From Nannocystis punicea (lineage in GTDB: Bacteria > Myxococcota_A > Polyangia > Nannocystales > Nannocystaceae), in assembly GCF_026965555.1 (NCBI RefSeq), contig NZ_CP114040.1:2666001-2730000 (forward strand): DNA of 64,000 bases, in the 5' to 3' direction. How positions within the stretch are numbered: position 1 is the stretch's first letter; each line of letters begins with the position of its first letter. A model generated the notes under the pieces. The model was not told the origin of the DNA. It saw nothing but the letters and a program-made list of their open reading frames with translations, and did not search any database. Both the position numbers and the translations under genes were made by a program. This document shows, one piece after another, positions 8,135 through 21,000 of the stretch.

Positions 8135-9769
8135 ATGACTATCGTCGAACTGTTCCTCGACGAGGCAGGGAGGGAGCGGCGCGGGGTGCTCGCCGCGGCC
8201 AGCCTCGCCGGCGTCGCCAACGTGCTGGTGCTCGCTTTGGTCAATGCAGCGAGCGCTTCCTCCGACCCGACCGAATTTCGCGTCTTTGTGATGTTCGCGC
8301 TGGGCGTCCTTTTGTACGCTGCCGCGGGGCGCGCCACGTACCACCGCTGTGTGGCCATCGTCGAGTCGGCGCTGCACCGGATGAAGACCCGCATCGTCGA
8401 CAAGATCGAGCGCGCCGATCTCGCCAGCATCGAGCGCATCGGCTCCGCCGAGATCTTCGACCGCCTCACCGAGAACGTGGCCGTGATCTCCGGATGGGCC
8501 GGGAACATGGCCCACGTGCTGCAGTCGGCCAGCATCTCCGTGTTCGCCTGCCTCTACCTCGCGTACGTGTCGCCGACCGCGTTCGGCTTGCTCGCGCTGC
8601 TGACCGTGATCAGCGTGAGCATCTACCGCGCCAGGCTCCGCGAGCTCGACGGCTACTTCCAGGAGAAAGCGCAGACTCGCCTGCGCTTCTTCGACTCTCT
8701 GACGGATCTGCTGCGCGGATTCAAGGAGGTCAAGTACAGCCGTCGTCGCGGCAGCGAGCTGCACGCCGGCATCGTCGCTCACTCCGAGCGAATGCGGCGC
8801 GCGACGGTCCAGTCCAACCGGATCTTCGACGACAACTGGATCTTCGCCAATTGCAGCCTGTTCGCGCTGCTCGGCGCCGTCGTGTTCGTGCTGCCCCAGT
8901 ACGTCCCCACGGACACGGCGATGACCGGCACCCTCGTCGCCGGCACGATGTTCATCTGGGGTCCGCTCAGCGGCATCATCAACGGCGTGTCCGCGTTCAC
9001 TCGCTCCAACCAGGCGCTGGCCGAGATCGCGGCGCTCGAGGCCAAGCTCGACGCGGCGGGCCTCGAGAGCTCCGAACCCGGCGAGGACCCGTGGGGCGGG
9101 CGCTTCTCGTCGATCGAGCTGCGCGGCCTTCAATACGGCCACGCCGGGGGCACCGACCAGGGCTTCCACATCGGCCCGATCGACCTCACCGTGAACGCCG
9201 GCGAGGTGCTGTTCATCGTCGGCGGCAACGGCAGCGGCAAGACGACCCTGGTCAAGACGCTCACGGGCCTGTACGCGCCGAGCGGCGGGCGACTGCTGGT
9301 CGACGGCATCCCCGTCGACCAGCACAACGCCGCCGCCTACCGCGAGCTGTTCACGACGATCTACTCCGACTTCCACCTGTTCTCGCGCCTCTACGGCCTC
9401 GCCGACGTCGACGCCAGCGAGGTGCACCGGCTGCTCGCGCAGATGCACCTCCGCAGTCAGACGTCCTTCGCCGAGGGGGGCTTCACCAAGCGCGAGCTGT
9501 CGACCGGCCAGCGCAAGCGCCTGGCGATGATCGTCGCGCTGCTCGAGGACCGCCCGATCTACGTCTTCGACGAGTGGGCCGCCGACCAGGACCCCGAGTT
9601 CCGCAAGTATTTCTACACCGAGCTGCTCCCCACGCTCCGGGCCCGCGGAAAGACCGTCCTCGCGGTCAGCCACGACGACCGCTATTTCTCCTGCGCAGAC
9701 CGGGTCATCACGATGGAGCAGGGACAGATCCGCACCGTCCAGCGCTCCGCGGACAGCGCCGGTCCTTGA
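8135..9769 (+). CDS. Cyclic peptide/siderophore-type ABC exporter (SyrD/PvdE class)
   Basis: A 544-residue half-transporter with the permease first (about residues 15-300, several membrane helices) and the ATPase second. The nucleotide-binding domain shows Walker A GGNGSGKTT (about 366), a signature loop LSTGQRKRLA (about 455), Walker B IYVFDEWAADQDP (about 477) and the switch His in LAVSHDD. The WAADQDP form after Walker B is characteristic of the SyrD/PvdE exporters found in NRPS clusters. It should act as a homodimer in the inner membrane and export the finished or precursor peptide. It follows mbtH closely and converges on the NRPS gene, with 40 bases to the end of the last biosynthetic gene. 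Confidence 0.9.
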   Translation: MTIVELFLDEAGRERRGVLAAASLAGVANVLVLALVNAASASSDPTEFRVFVMFALGVLLYAAAGRATYHRCVAIVESALHRMKTRIVDKIERADLASIERIGSAEIFDRLTENVAVISGWAGNMAHVLQSASISVFACLYLAYVSPTAFGLLALLTVISVSIYRARLRELDGYFQEKAQTRLRFFDSLTDLLRGFKEVKYSRRRGSELHAGIVAHSERMRRATVQSNRIFDDNWIFANCSLFALLGAVVFVLPQYVPTDTAMTGTLVAGTMFIWGPLSGIINGVSAFTRSNQALAEIAALEAKLDAAGLESSEPGEDPWGGRFSSIELRGLQYGHAGGTDQGFHIGPIDLTVNAGEVLFIVGGNGSGKTTLVKTLTGLYAPSGGRLLVDGIPVDQHNAAAYRELFTTIYSDFHLFSRLYGLADVDASEVHRLLAQMHLRSQTSFAEGGFTKRELSTGQRKRLAMIVALLEDRPIYVFDEWAADQDPEFRKYFYTELLPTLRARGKTVLAVSHDDRYFSCADRVITMEQGQIRTVQRSADSAGP

Positions 9770-9809
9770 CCTGTTCAGGCCGCTCGATGTCGGGTGCGCC
9801 GGGCTCATC

Positions 9810-10523
9810 TCAAATCGCATGGCTCGGTGGAAACGCCGCGTCGAGGACCGCCTCCCAGTTCACCGGCAGCTGCGGGACGCCGGCGGCGGCGATGCGCGCC
9901 GTGAGCTCGTCGCGTGCACTGATGCCGAACCTCCGGACGTAGGCCGACAGGTACTCCGGGCGGGAGAACAGGAACATCAGATCGGTGAGCTGCATCGGAC
10001 GAAGCACCAGCATCGGGTGCGGTGCTTCGAGCGGGCGATAGTCCGGGTTGTGCAAGCCGGGCTCGCGGCAGCCGGGATAGAATTGGCCGATCATCAGACC
10101 CTGGGCGGTGATCTCGGGCTTCAGCGCCTGTTGCACCGGGTCGATGAACCGCGGCCCCGCGTCGTTCGGTAGCTCGGGGAACAGGGTCAGGATGGCGCGG
10201 AACTCGCGACCTATCCCGGCGGTCGGGAGCTCCGTGGGAAAGCGTGCCACGAGCGCGCGCATCACCGACTCCACGGCGGCGGGGCGGAGCTCGCCCTCGT
10301 ACACGTGAAAGCGGATCGATCGGAAGCGGTTCAGGCCGGGCTCGACAAAGGGACACACGGACCCCTTGCGGCCGATGATCGGGTTCGGCCTGGAGATGAA
10401 CGCCCTGAGCCACGTCCGCACCTCCAGCAGTTGCGCGCGAGTCGCCGCCGGAAGACCGGCGCTCTGCTCGTCGAGCTGCTCGGCGCACAACAGCCGGGCT
10501 TGCGATGGATCTGTCAGTTCCAA
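9810..10523 (-). CDS. DUF6875-like protein coupled to the NRPS gene
   Basis: About 237 residues. It contains RPNPIIGRKGSVCPFVEPGL near the N-terminus and a hydrophobic PHPMLVLRPMQLTDLMFL near the end, which resembles what I know of DUF6875 proteins found beside NRPS genes. No catalytic motif is evident. I chose the TTG start at 10523 because a strong GGGGAGGAG ribosome site lies 5 to 6 bases upstream and the start overlaps the NRPS stop codon (10514-10516); an ATG at 10556 is the alternative. The overlap implies translation coupled to the NRPS. Peptide release, tailoring or carrier-protein binding are all possible roles, because the NRPS lacks a thioesterase. The family assignment is from memory and moderate. 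Confidence 0.7.
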   Translation of the reverse strand: MELTDPSQARLLCAEQLDEQSAGLPAATRAQLLEVRTWLRAFISRPNPIIGRKGSVCPFVEPGLNRFRSIRFHVYEGELRPAAVESVMRALVARFPTELPTAGIGREFRAILTLFPELPNDAGPRFIDPVQQALKPEITAQGLMIGQFYPGCREPGLHNPDYRPLEAPHPMLVLRPMQLTDLMFLFSRPEYLSAYVRRFGISARDELTARIAAAGVPQLPVNWEAVLDAAFPPSHAI

Positions 10524-13500
10524 GCCGTCTCCTCCCCGTCCACCGAGGTGCAGCACGCGATGAGTCGCCGCAGCGACGAGAGGAACGCCTCCGCGATCCG
10601 CTCGATCGTCGAGGTCTCATGGACAGCGCCGCTGAAGCTCCAGCTGAGGCGCAGCCGCCCGTCCACGACGATGCAGCTCACCACGAGCTCATGAAACAAC
10701 GCCATGTTCGGGCTGAGGCTCGTATGCGCCGTCCCGTCGAATGTCCAGGGCGAGCCTGCCTCGTGCTGCCCGAGGTAGTTGAACACCACCGGCATGGGTA
10801 CGGAGAGCGACGCGCGTACCTTCGCGTCCGGATGCGCATACCGCAGCCAGCCGTATCCGAGGCCCCGGCCGGGCACGCACCGCAGCTGCTCTTTCACGTC
10901 GTTCAGCAGCACGGCAGGGGCGCAGCCCGGCAGCACGCTCAGCCACAGCGGGAACAGCGACGAGAACCATCCCAGGGTGCGGGACACGTCCACGTCTGCC
11001 ACGACAGGCTCGCGACCGTGGTGCTGCAGCGCCACGCAGACCGTATCTGCGCCGGAGGCGGCGCTCAGCGCGGACGCGAGGGCCGACAGCAGGACGGCGT
11101 CGATCTCCGTCCCATGCGCCGAGCCCACGGCGCGCAGGAGTGCGCTGGTGTCCGCCGGCGAGAGCTCCGACTCCACGGTGCGGCTGTCGCCGAAGGTCCC
11201 CGGCGCGCAGTCGCGATCTCGCACGATCGGAGTCATGCGACGAGCGCACTGCGCCTGCCAGTACCCGAGCTCCGCGGACAAACCGCCGCCGGCGACGAAC
11301 GCGTGGAGCTGCTCGGACCACTGACGGAGGGACGTCGTCTTCGGCCCGAGCTCCGGTGTCCGCCCGGCGATCAGCGCATCGCATGTGTGCTGCAGGTCCT
11401 CGCACACGATTCGCCACGACACGCCGTCGGTGACGAGGTGGTGCATGACGAGGACGAGCTGCGCGCCCTCTTCGCCCAGATCCAGCCACGCGGCGCGGCA
11501 CACCGGGCCGCTGGACAGATTCATGCCGCGTTGCAGCCTCGCCACCGCCTCGGCCGCCGCGGCGTCGCGGACCGAGCGATCCAACGCCGACAGATCCACC
11601 CGCTCGAGCGCGAGGGTCGCCCCCGTCTCGTGCTCCTGAACCCAGCCGGACTCGGTGCGACGATACCGCAACCGCACCGCGTCATGCTGCTCCGCGACGA
11701 CCCGCAGCGCCTCTGCGGCGATCTCGGGCGTGAGCGCGGGCGGCGGCGTCCAGCGCACCGCTGGACAGTAGTGATGGGCGTCCACGGGGTCCCCGTCCAG
11801 GAACCAGCGCTGGATCGGCGTCAGCGGCACCGTCCCGACCACGGCTCCCTGCTCCGCCAGCACGGCGCTCTCTCTGCGCACCACCAGCGCGAGCTGGGCC
11901 ACCGTCTGATGCGTGAACATGTCGCGCGCCGTGAGATGGAGGCCGGCTCGCTTCGCGCGACCGATCACCTGGATCGCCAGGATCGAGTCCCCTCCGAGCG
12001 AGAAGAAGTTGTCGTGGATCCCGAGCGGCGACACTTGCAGCACCGCCGACCACAGCTCGGCGAGCACGCGCTCGGCCTCGGTCCGCGGCGCCACGCAGGA
12101 CGTCGCGACCGCGTCGCGCGTCGCGTCGGGCGGCGGCAGCGCCTTGCGATCCACCTTGCCGGCGGGGCTCAGCGGCAGCGCCGTGCGTCGCACGAACAGC
12201 GAGGGGACCATGTACGTCGGCAGCGCGGCCCCGAGGTGCTCGCGCAATGCATCGTCGGTGCATCCGCGCTCGCCGAGCACCACGTGCGCGACCAGGCGCC
12301 TGTCACCGGGCGCAGGTTCCCACACGACCACGGCGCACGCTCGCACGGACGGGTGCGACGACAGCACCGCCTCGATCTCCCCGAGCTCGATGCGGAAGCC
12401 GCGGATCTTGACCTGGTGATCGATGCGCCCGAGAAACTCCAGCTCGCCGTTCGCGTCCCAGCGGACGAGGTCGCCCGTGCGGTACATCCGCGCCCCGGGC
12501 ACCGCGGAGAACGGGTCCGGCACGAAGCGCTCCGCTGTCAGCGCGGGCCGGCCCAAATAGCCGCGCGCGAGCCCGGCTCCGCCGATGTACAGCTCGCCCG
12601 GGACGCCCACCGGCGTGGGCCTCAGGTTCTTGTCGACCACGTGGAGCTGCGTGTTGGCGATGCCTCGACCGAGCCGGACGGGGCCGCGTCCGGAGTCGAC
12701 GCGAGAGAGCGCGGACCAGATCGTCGTCTCGGTCGGCCCATACGCGTTCCACACCGGGGATGCCCGGCGCGCCAGCTCGACCGCCAGATCCGGCGTCATC
12801 GCCTCCCCGCCGCACAGCACCTGCAGGGGCCTGTCACCCTTCCAGCCGGCGTCCAGCACCATGCGCCACGTCGCCGGCGTCGCCTGCATCATCGTCGCGC
12901 GATCGAGGGCGCTCACCAGCGCTTCGCCGTTGCTCGCGTCGTCGCGGGACGCCAGGTAGATCGAGGCCCCCCGGATCAGGGGCATGAACAGCTCCAGCCC
13001 GGCGATGTCGAACGACATCGAGGTCACGGCCAGCATCGCGTCCCGCGGCCCGATCCCCGTCTGCTCGGCGAAGGAATGCAGCAGGTTCGTCAGCGCGGCG
13101 TGCAGGATCTGGACGCCCTTGGGCCGCCCCGTCGAACCCGACGTGTACAGCACGTAGCTCGCGTGGTCCGGCCTCACGGGGACTGCGAGGGACGTGCGCG
13201 GCTGCTGCCACACGGGCGCGCCCGCGTCGAGGTGCACGGTCGCGACCTCGTGCGGCGGAAGGCTGTCTCGGAGCCGCGCCTGCGTGAGCAGCACGGCGGG
13301 CCGCGCGTCCGTCAGCATGAATGCCAGCCGCTCTTGCGGATAGCTCGGGTCGAGCGGCACGTAGGCCCCGCCCGCCTTCAGGATCCCCAACAGCCCCGTC
13401 ACCATCTCCAGCGACCGCTCGACGCACAGCGCCACCAGCACCTCCGGGCCGACGCCCAGCCCGCGCAGGTGATGGGCCAGCTGATTCGAGCGCTCGTCGA

Positions 13501-15031
13501 GCTCCTGGTAGGTCAGCCGCTGTTCGCCGAACACCAACGCCACCGCGGCCGGCGTCCGCCTGGCCTGCTCCGCGAACAGCTCGTGGACGCACCGCTCCGC
13601 GGGATAGGCCACCGCCGTGTCGTTCCACGCCGCGAGCTTCGCGTGCTCCGCCTCCGTCAGGAGGTCGAGCTGTGACAGGCGCCTGTCCGGGTGGAGCACC
13701 CCGTCCTGCACCAACACCTGCAGGTGCCTGCCGAGCCGCTCCACCGCGCCGGCGTCCACGCGGGTCGTATCGTAGGTCAGGGAGACTTCGGTCCCCTCCG
13801 CGTCATGCAGCACCCCGAGCGCCAGCGCCTGCTTCGCGGTCACCACGCCGGTGGTCACCGCGTCGAGGAGCGGTGACCAGCCGGCCACGGCGCCGGCCGT
13901 CGGCGGCGTAACCTCGAAGAAGGTCACGTCGAACAGCGGATTCTCGCCGGCCTGCCGCGAGAGCCCCTGATCCTGCACGACGACGTCGAACGGCAGCGCC
14001 TGGTGCTCATAGGCGTCGAGGGCAGTCCGCCGCGCCCGCGCGAGCAGCTCGGCGAACGTCGGATCGCCCGAGAGGTCGGTCCGCAGCACGACAGTGTTCG
14101 TGAAGAACCCCAGCAAGTCGGCCGTGCCCGGCACCTCGCGGTTCGCAATCACGGCGCCGAGCCCGAAGTCCTGCTGGCCGCTGTACCGCGACAGCACCGC
14201 CGTGACGGCGGCGACCCAGGCCATGAAGGGGGTGCATCCGTGGGCGCGCGCGAGCGCCTGCAACCCGCGGCTCGCCTCCTGCGGGACGCGCAGCGCGACG
14301 CTCGCTTCGAGGCCCGGGCCGCGCGCCGGAGCGGGGCGAACGATGGGCAGCTCCAGCCGGGGCACCCTGGCGAGCTTGTCCTTCCAGTAGGCCCGCGACG
14401 CCGCGAAGCCGCCGGTCGTGAGCGCCTCCTGCTCGGCGCGCGCATAGTCGGCGAACTGGTAGGAGAGCGCCGGCAATTCCGCCGCTTCGCCGCGGCAGCA
14501 CGCGTCGTACAGGCGCGAGAGCTCCGAGAGCAGCACGCCGCTGGACCACTCGTCGGTGATGATGTGGTGCTGGAGGACGAGCACGACGTGGTGCTCGGCC
14601 TCCAGGCTCACGACCAGCACGCGCGTCAGCGGTCCGGTCGCGAGATCGAAGCGGGACCCGATCTCGGCCTCCAGGTGGGCGCGCAAGGCGGCTGCCCGCG
14701 CCGGCTCGGGCAGCGCCGAGACGTCCTCCACGCGCAGCGGGATCGACACACTGTCCGCCACCCTTCGCGTCAGCACGCCGTCCACCTCGGGATAGGTGGT
14801 GCGCAGGATCTCCTGCCGCTCCGCGAGCCGCTTCACGCTCTGGCGCAGCGCCGGCTCCGAGAGCGCGCCGCGGACGACGAACACGTGCGGGACCTGGTAC
14901 GACCGCGCCTCGGGCGCGAGCTCGTCGACGAACCAGATCCGCCGCTCGGTCCCCGAGAGCGCGTCGTATGCGGGCTCGACCGCGCCACGCGGGGAGGGCG
15001 AGAGCGCGGGCGCCGGTCGCGTCTCCGTCCC
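10514..15031 (-). other. NRPS module 5: C-A(Gly-like)-T-E, E probably inactive
   Basis: Residues about 4263-5767. C domain with HHIITDEWS (first His 4417). The A5 pocket reads D-I-L-Q-L-G-A-I-W-K, one position away from the glycine code DILQLGLIWK. The carrier serine is 5278. The E domain keeps HHLVTDGVSW (first His 5459) and NYLGQ, but the motif EGHGRE is QHHGRE, with Gln 5598 (codon 11024-11026) in place of the catalytic Glu. Glycine needs no epimerisation, so both observations agree that this E domain is vestigial or structural. Confidence 0.8.
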
Positions 15032-18000
15032 GGCGAGCAACGCCGCCAGGGCCGCGACCGTCGGCTGCCGCAGCAATGTGGCCAGAGTCAGCCCGAGCCC
15101 GAGCCTCGTCTTCACCGCCGACGCGACCCGCACCGCCAGGAGCGAGTGGCCGCCGAGCGCGAAGAAGTCGTCCTCGATGCCGATGGGCCGCACCCCGAGC
15201 AGCTCTTCCCAGATCGCCACGAGGGCACGCTCGACGTCGGTCCGTGGCGCCACGAATGTCTCGTCCGCGCCGCGGGTCGCCTCGGGGGCGGGCAGGGCCT
15301 TGCGGTCGACCTTGCCGTTGGCGGAGAGCGGCAGCGCGTCGAGGAAGACGAACGCCGACGGGAGCATGTAGTCGGGCAGGTGGCTCCGCAGGTGCTCGCG
15401 CAGCTCGTTCGCCGCGAGCGCGCCGTCCTTCGCGACGGCATAGGCGACGAGGCGCGTGCTCCCCGGCGTGTCCTCTCGCGCGACGACGACGCACGACGCC
15501 ACCGCGGCGTGGGACGAGAGCGCGGCCTCGACCTCGCCGAGCTCGACCCGGAAGCCGCGGATCTTGACCTGATGATCGGCGCGCCCGAGAAACTCGAGCT
15601 CGCCGTCCTCGTTCCAGCGCGCGAGGTCGCCGGTGCAGTACATGCGGGCGCCCGGCTCCTTCGCGAAGGGATCCGGCACGAAGCGCTCGGCCGTCATGGC
15701 GGGACGATTCAAATAACCGCGCGCGAGGCCGACCCCGGCGAGGTGGATCTCCCCGGGCATGCCGATGGGCACGGGCCGCTTGGCGGCGTCGAGGACGTGG
15801 AGGCGAACGCCGTGGACGGGCCGGCCGATCGAGAACCTCTCCGGACGCGACGGATCGAACCAGGCCTGGGCGGCGAAGATGCTGAACTCGGTGGGCCCGT
15901 AGGAGTTGAGGACCTGGCGGCCCTCGGCCCACTGCGCCACCAGAGAAGGCGGTGTGCTGTCGCCGGCGAGGGTGATGTGGCGCAGCGCCGGCGCGCGGCA
16001 GCGGAGCACGCGCAACATCGCGGGGGGGATGAAGGAGAACGTGATGGCGCGGTGCTCGAGGCACTCGGCGATGCCCTCGACGGCGTCGTAGGCGTTGCTG
16101 GGCAACACGCAGGCGGCGCCGTTGCACAGCGAGAGCATCCAGTCGACGATCGCGCCGTCGAAGGCGACCGCGGCGCTGAAGAGGATGCGATCGCCGGGAT
16201 GGACGGGGATGTGCTGGCGCTGGAAGGCGACGCGGGCGGCGAGGCCTCGATGCTCGTTGATCACGGGCTTGGGCTTGCCGGTCGAGCCCGAGGTGAAGAC
16301 GACGTAGTTCGCGTGCTCGAGGGTCACGCCGCTCGCGGGCGGCGTGATGGGTTGCGAGGCCCACTGCGCCGCATCGACGTCGAGCCGCACCACCGTCACG
16401 CCTGGCGCCGAGAGTCGGACGTCCGCGTGCGTCAGCAACACCGGCGCCTCGGCCTCGGCCAGCAGCAGCGAGAGCCTGTCCGGCGGGTACGACGGGTCGA
16501 GCGGCACGAAGGCGCCTCCGGCCTTCAGGATCGCGACCAGACCCACCACCATGGCGAACGACCGCTCGACGCACACCGCGACGCGGACCTCGGGCCCGAC
16601 GCCGAGCGCGCGCAGGTGGTGCGCGAGCCGGTTGGCCTGCGCCTCGAATTCGCCGTAGCTCAGCTGCTGCCCGTCCTGCTCGAGCGCCACGGCCTGCGGG
16701 GCCTTCGCCGCCTGCTCGGCGATCAACTCGTGAATGCACCGGGCAGCGGGATCGATCGCCGGCGTGTCGTTCCACGCCGCGAGCTTCTCCGTCTCCTCGT
16801 CGGTCAGCAGCTCGAGCTGCGACACCCGCCTGTCCGGGTGTGCCGCTGCGTCGAGCACCAGCGTCTTCAAGTGCCCGCACAGCCGCTCGGCAGCCGTTCG
16901 TGAGACGCGTGTGGTGTCGTACAGGACCTCGACGAGGGTCCCCTCGGCCGCGTGCTGCACGGACACGGCCAGGGCGTTCTTGGCCGTCGCCAGGCCCTGC
17001 GGCGCCGCGCCGAGGCGCGGCGACCAGCCGGACGCGGCGCCGGTCGTCGGCGGCGTAACCTCGAAGAAGGTCACGTCGAACAGCGGATTTTCGCCGGCCT
17101 GCCGCGAGAGCCCCTGATCCTGCACGACGACGTCGAACGGCAGCGCCTGGTGCTCATAGGCGTCGAGGGCAGTCCGCCGGGCCCGCGCGAGCAGCTCGGC
17201 GAACGTCGGATCGCCCGAGAGGTCGGTCCGCAGCGCCACCGTGTTCGTGAAGAACCCCAGCAGGTCGGCCGTGCCCGGCACCTCGCGGTTCGCAATCACG
17301 GCGCCGAGCCCGAAGTCCGACTGGTCGCTGTACCGCGACAGCACCGCCGTGAGGGCGGCGACCCAGGCCATGAAGGGCGTGCATCCGTGGTCGCGCGCGA
17401 GCGCTTGCAACCCGCGGCTCGCCTCCTGCGGGACGCGAAGCGCGACGCTCGCTTCGGGGCCGCGCCCCGGAGCGGTGCGGACGATGGGCAGCTCCAGCCG
17501 CGGGACGCCTGCGAGCCTGTCCTTCCAGTAGGCCCGCGACGCCGCGAAGCCGCCGGTCGTGAGGGCTTCCTGCTCCGCGCGCGCGTGGTCGGCGAACTGG
17601 TAGGAGAGCGCGGGCAAGTCCGCCGTCTCGCCGCGGCAGCACGCCTCGTACAGGCGCGACAGCTCGGAGAGCAGCACCCCGCTGGACCACTCGTCGGTGA
17701 TGATGTGGTGCTGGAGGACGAGCAGGACGTGGTGCTCGGCCTCCAGGCTCACGACCAGCACGCGCGTCAGCGGTCCGCTCGCGAGATCGAAGGGGACCGC
17801 GATTTCGGCCTCCAGGTGGGCGCGCAAGGCGACCTCTCGCGCCGATTCGGACAGCGCCGAGACGTCCTCGACGCGCAGCGGGATCGACACACCGTCCGCC
17901 ACCACTCGCGTCAGCACGCCGTCCACCTCCGGATAGGTGGTGCGGAGGATCTCCTGCCGCTCCGCGAGCCGCTGCACGCTCTGGCGCAGCGCCGGCTCCG

Positions 18001-21000
18001 AGAGCGTCCCCCGGACGACGAACACGTGCGGGACCTGGTACGACCGCGCCTCGGGCGCGAGCTTGTCGACGAACCAGATCCGCCGCTCGGTCCCCGACAG
18101 GCCGTCGTACGCGGGCTCGGCCGCGCCGCGCGGGGAGGGTGAGAGCGGGGCCGCGGGCGCCGGTCGCGTCCCGTCGAGCAACGCCGCCAGGGCCGCGACC
18201 GTCGGTCGTTGAAGCAATGTCGCCAGAGTCAGCCCGAGCCCGAGCCTCGTCTTCACCGCCGACAGCACGCGCACCGCCAGGAGCGAGTGGCCGCCGAGCG
18301 CGAAGAAGTCGTCGTCGATGCCGATGGGGCACACCTCGAGCAGCTCTTCCCAGATGGCCACGAGGGCGCGCTCGAGGTCGGTCCGCGGCGCCATGAATGT
18401 CTCGTCCGCGCCGCGGGTCGCCTCGGGGGCGGGCAGGGCCTTGCGATCGACCTTGCCGTTGGGGCTCAGCGGCAGCGCGTCGAGGAAGACGAACGCCGAG
18501 GGGACCATGTATTCGGGCAGCCCCGCGCCGAGCGACGCTCGCAGCTCGCTCAGCGCGGCGGCGTCGCCGACCACGTAAGCCACCAGCCGCTTGTCGCCGG
18601 TCGCGTCTTCCCGAGCCACGACGACGCAGTCGCGCACCGACGGGTGGGCCGCGAGTGCGGCCTCGATCTCGCCGAGCTCGATGCGGAAGCCGCGAATCTT
18701 GACCTGGTGGTCGATGCGGCCGAGGAACTCGAGCGCGCCGTCGTCGCGAAAGCGGGCCAGGTCGCCGGTGCGATACATGCGGGCGCCCGCCTCGGGCGAG
18801 TGCGGATCGGGCACGAATCGCTCCGCCGTCAGGCCGGGGCGATTCATGTAACCGCGTGCGAGCTGCACGCCCGAGAGATACAGCTCTCCAGCGACGCCGA
18901 CGGGCACAGGGCGGAGCGCAGCGTCGAGCACGTAGGTGCGGGTGTTGTCGATCGGCCGACCGATCGGCACCGGCCCCGTCTCCTCGGGCCGGCAGGCATG
19001 GCTCGTGACGTCGATCGCGGCTTCGGTGGGGCCGTAGAGGTTGTGGAGCTCGCCCCGGTTGCCCGCATACCAGGCGGCCCGCAAGTGCTCGGGCAACGCT
19101 TCGCCGCTGGCGAAGACATAGCGCAGCGCCGTCCGCTCCCGCGGCTCCGTCGCGGCCAGGAACACGCCGAGCATCGACGGGACGAAGTGCGCCACGGTGA
19201 CGCCGGTCGCCGCGATGAGTGCCGCGAGGTAGCGCGGATCCTTGTGCCCCTCGGGCGCGGCGATCACCATGCGGGCGCCCTCGAGCAGCGGCCACCACAG
19301 CTCCCAGCCGGACACGTCGAACGACAGCGGCGTCTTCTGCAGGATCGCGTCGCTCGCGTTCAGCCCGTAGGCGCGCTGCATCCAGCGCAGGCGGTTGTAG
19401 AGGCCGCGATGGGTGTTGAGGACTCCCTTGGGCCGCCCGGTCGAGCCCGACGTGTAGATGACGTAGATCGCGTGATCGGGCCCGACGCGGACCGCGGGGG
19501 GCGTGCGCGGCTGGTGTTGCCATTCGGGCGCATCGAGGTGCACGACCACGATCTCGTGCGGCGGAAGGCTGTCGCGCAGGCGGGTCTGCGTGAGCAGCAC
19601 GGCGGGCCGTGCGTCGGCCAGCATGAACGCCAGCCGCTCTTGCGGATAGCTCGGGTCGAGCGGCACGTAGGCCCCGCCCGCCTTCAAGATCGCCAGCAGC
19701 CCGACGAGCATCTCGAGCGACCGCTCGACGCACAGCCCGACCAGCACCTCCGGGCCGACGCCCAGCCCGCGGAGGTGATGGGCCAGCTGGTTCGCGCGCT
19801 CGTCGAGCTCGCGGTACGTCAGCGCCTGGTCGCCGAACACCAGCGCCACGGCGTCCGGCGTCCGCGCGACCTGGTCCGCGAACAGCTCGTGGACGCACCG
19901 CGCCGGCGGATACGCGACCGCCGTGTCGTTCCACGCCGCCAGCTTCGCGTGCTCCGCCTCCGTCAGGAGGCCGAGCTCCGACAAGCGCCGGTCCGGGTGC
20001 GCGACCATGTCGAGAAGGACGGTCCGCAGGTGTCCCCAGAGCTGCTCGATGTCTTCGCCGCGAAGCGCCGCGGGTTCCCACATCCAGCGCAGGTCGAGGG
20101 TGGTTCCCGCCGCCACCGTGATGGCGAGCGGGTAGCTCGTCTGCTCGAAGGCCTGAAAGCCCTCGATCGGCAGGGCCTCGGCCTGCTGCGCCGCTTCGTC
20201 CACCGGGTAGTTCTCGAACACGAGGAGCGTGTCGAACAGCGCGCGACCTCCACCCACCGCGCTCGCGCGCTGCACCTCGTACAGCGGGGTCGCCTCGTGG
20301 ACGCGCAGCTCGACCTGCTCGGCTTGCAGCCGCTGCAGCCACTCGAGGACGCCCTCCGAGCCGGACCACCGGGCCCGCAGCGGCAGCGTGTTGATGAACA
20401 GGCCCACCATCCGCTCGATGCCGCGGAGAGGCGCGCTGCGGCCGGAGGTCGTCATGCCGAAGACGACATCCGTCCGCCCCGTGATACGGCCGAGGAGCTG
20501 CGCGAGCGCCCCTTGCACCACCGTGTTCAGGGTCAGCCCGTGCCGCCGCGCGAAGGCCGTGAGCTCCTCGGTCTCGGCCGCGGTCAGCGAGGCATCACGA
20601 TGCCTGTGCTCTCGCGTCGCCGCTGCGGGCATCGCCGCGGGCGGCGGGAACGGCAGCCGCGTCGGCTCCTCGACGCCGGCCAGGTACGCGGCGAAGAACG
20701 CCGACGACGCCTTCTCGTCTCGGGTCGCGAGCCAGGCGATGTACCGCTCGTAGGCCACCGGCTCCGGCAGCGCGAGCCGGCGCCCGCCCCGATACGCGGC
20801 ATAGGCGGCCTGCAGCTCGCCGAGCACGACCGGCATCGACCAGCCGTCGGCCAGGATGTGATGCGTCGTCTTCACCAGCCACGTCCGGCCGCCGGGCATG
20901 CGCACGAGCACGACCCGCGCCAGCGGGGCCCGCCCGAAATCGAAGCCGGCCGCTCGCTCCTCGCGCCGCAGGGCCTCCCACCGCGCCTCCGCCTCGTCCG

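Noticed and set aside
7184..9820. 878-residue minus-strand open frame across mbtH and the exporter
   Set aside because: The plus strand carries MbtH and ABC motifs; the minus product has no recognisable domain.
10505..13675. 1056-residue plus-strand open frame antisense to the NRPS
   Set aside because: The minus strand encodes unmistakable NRPS domains; the plus frame is His/Arg-rich shadow translation.
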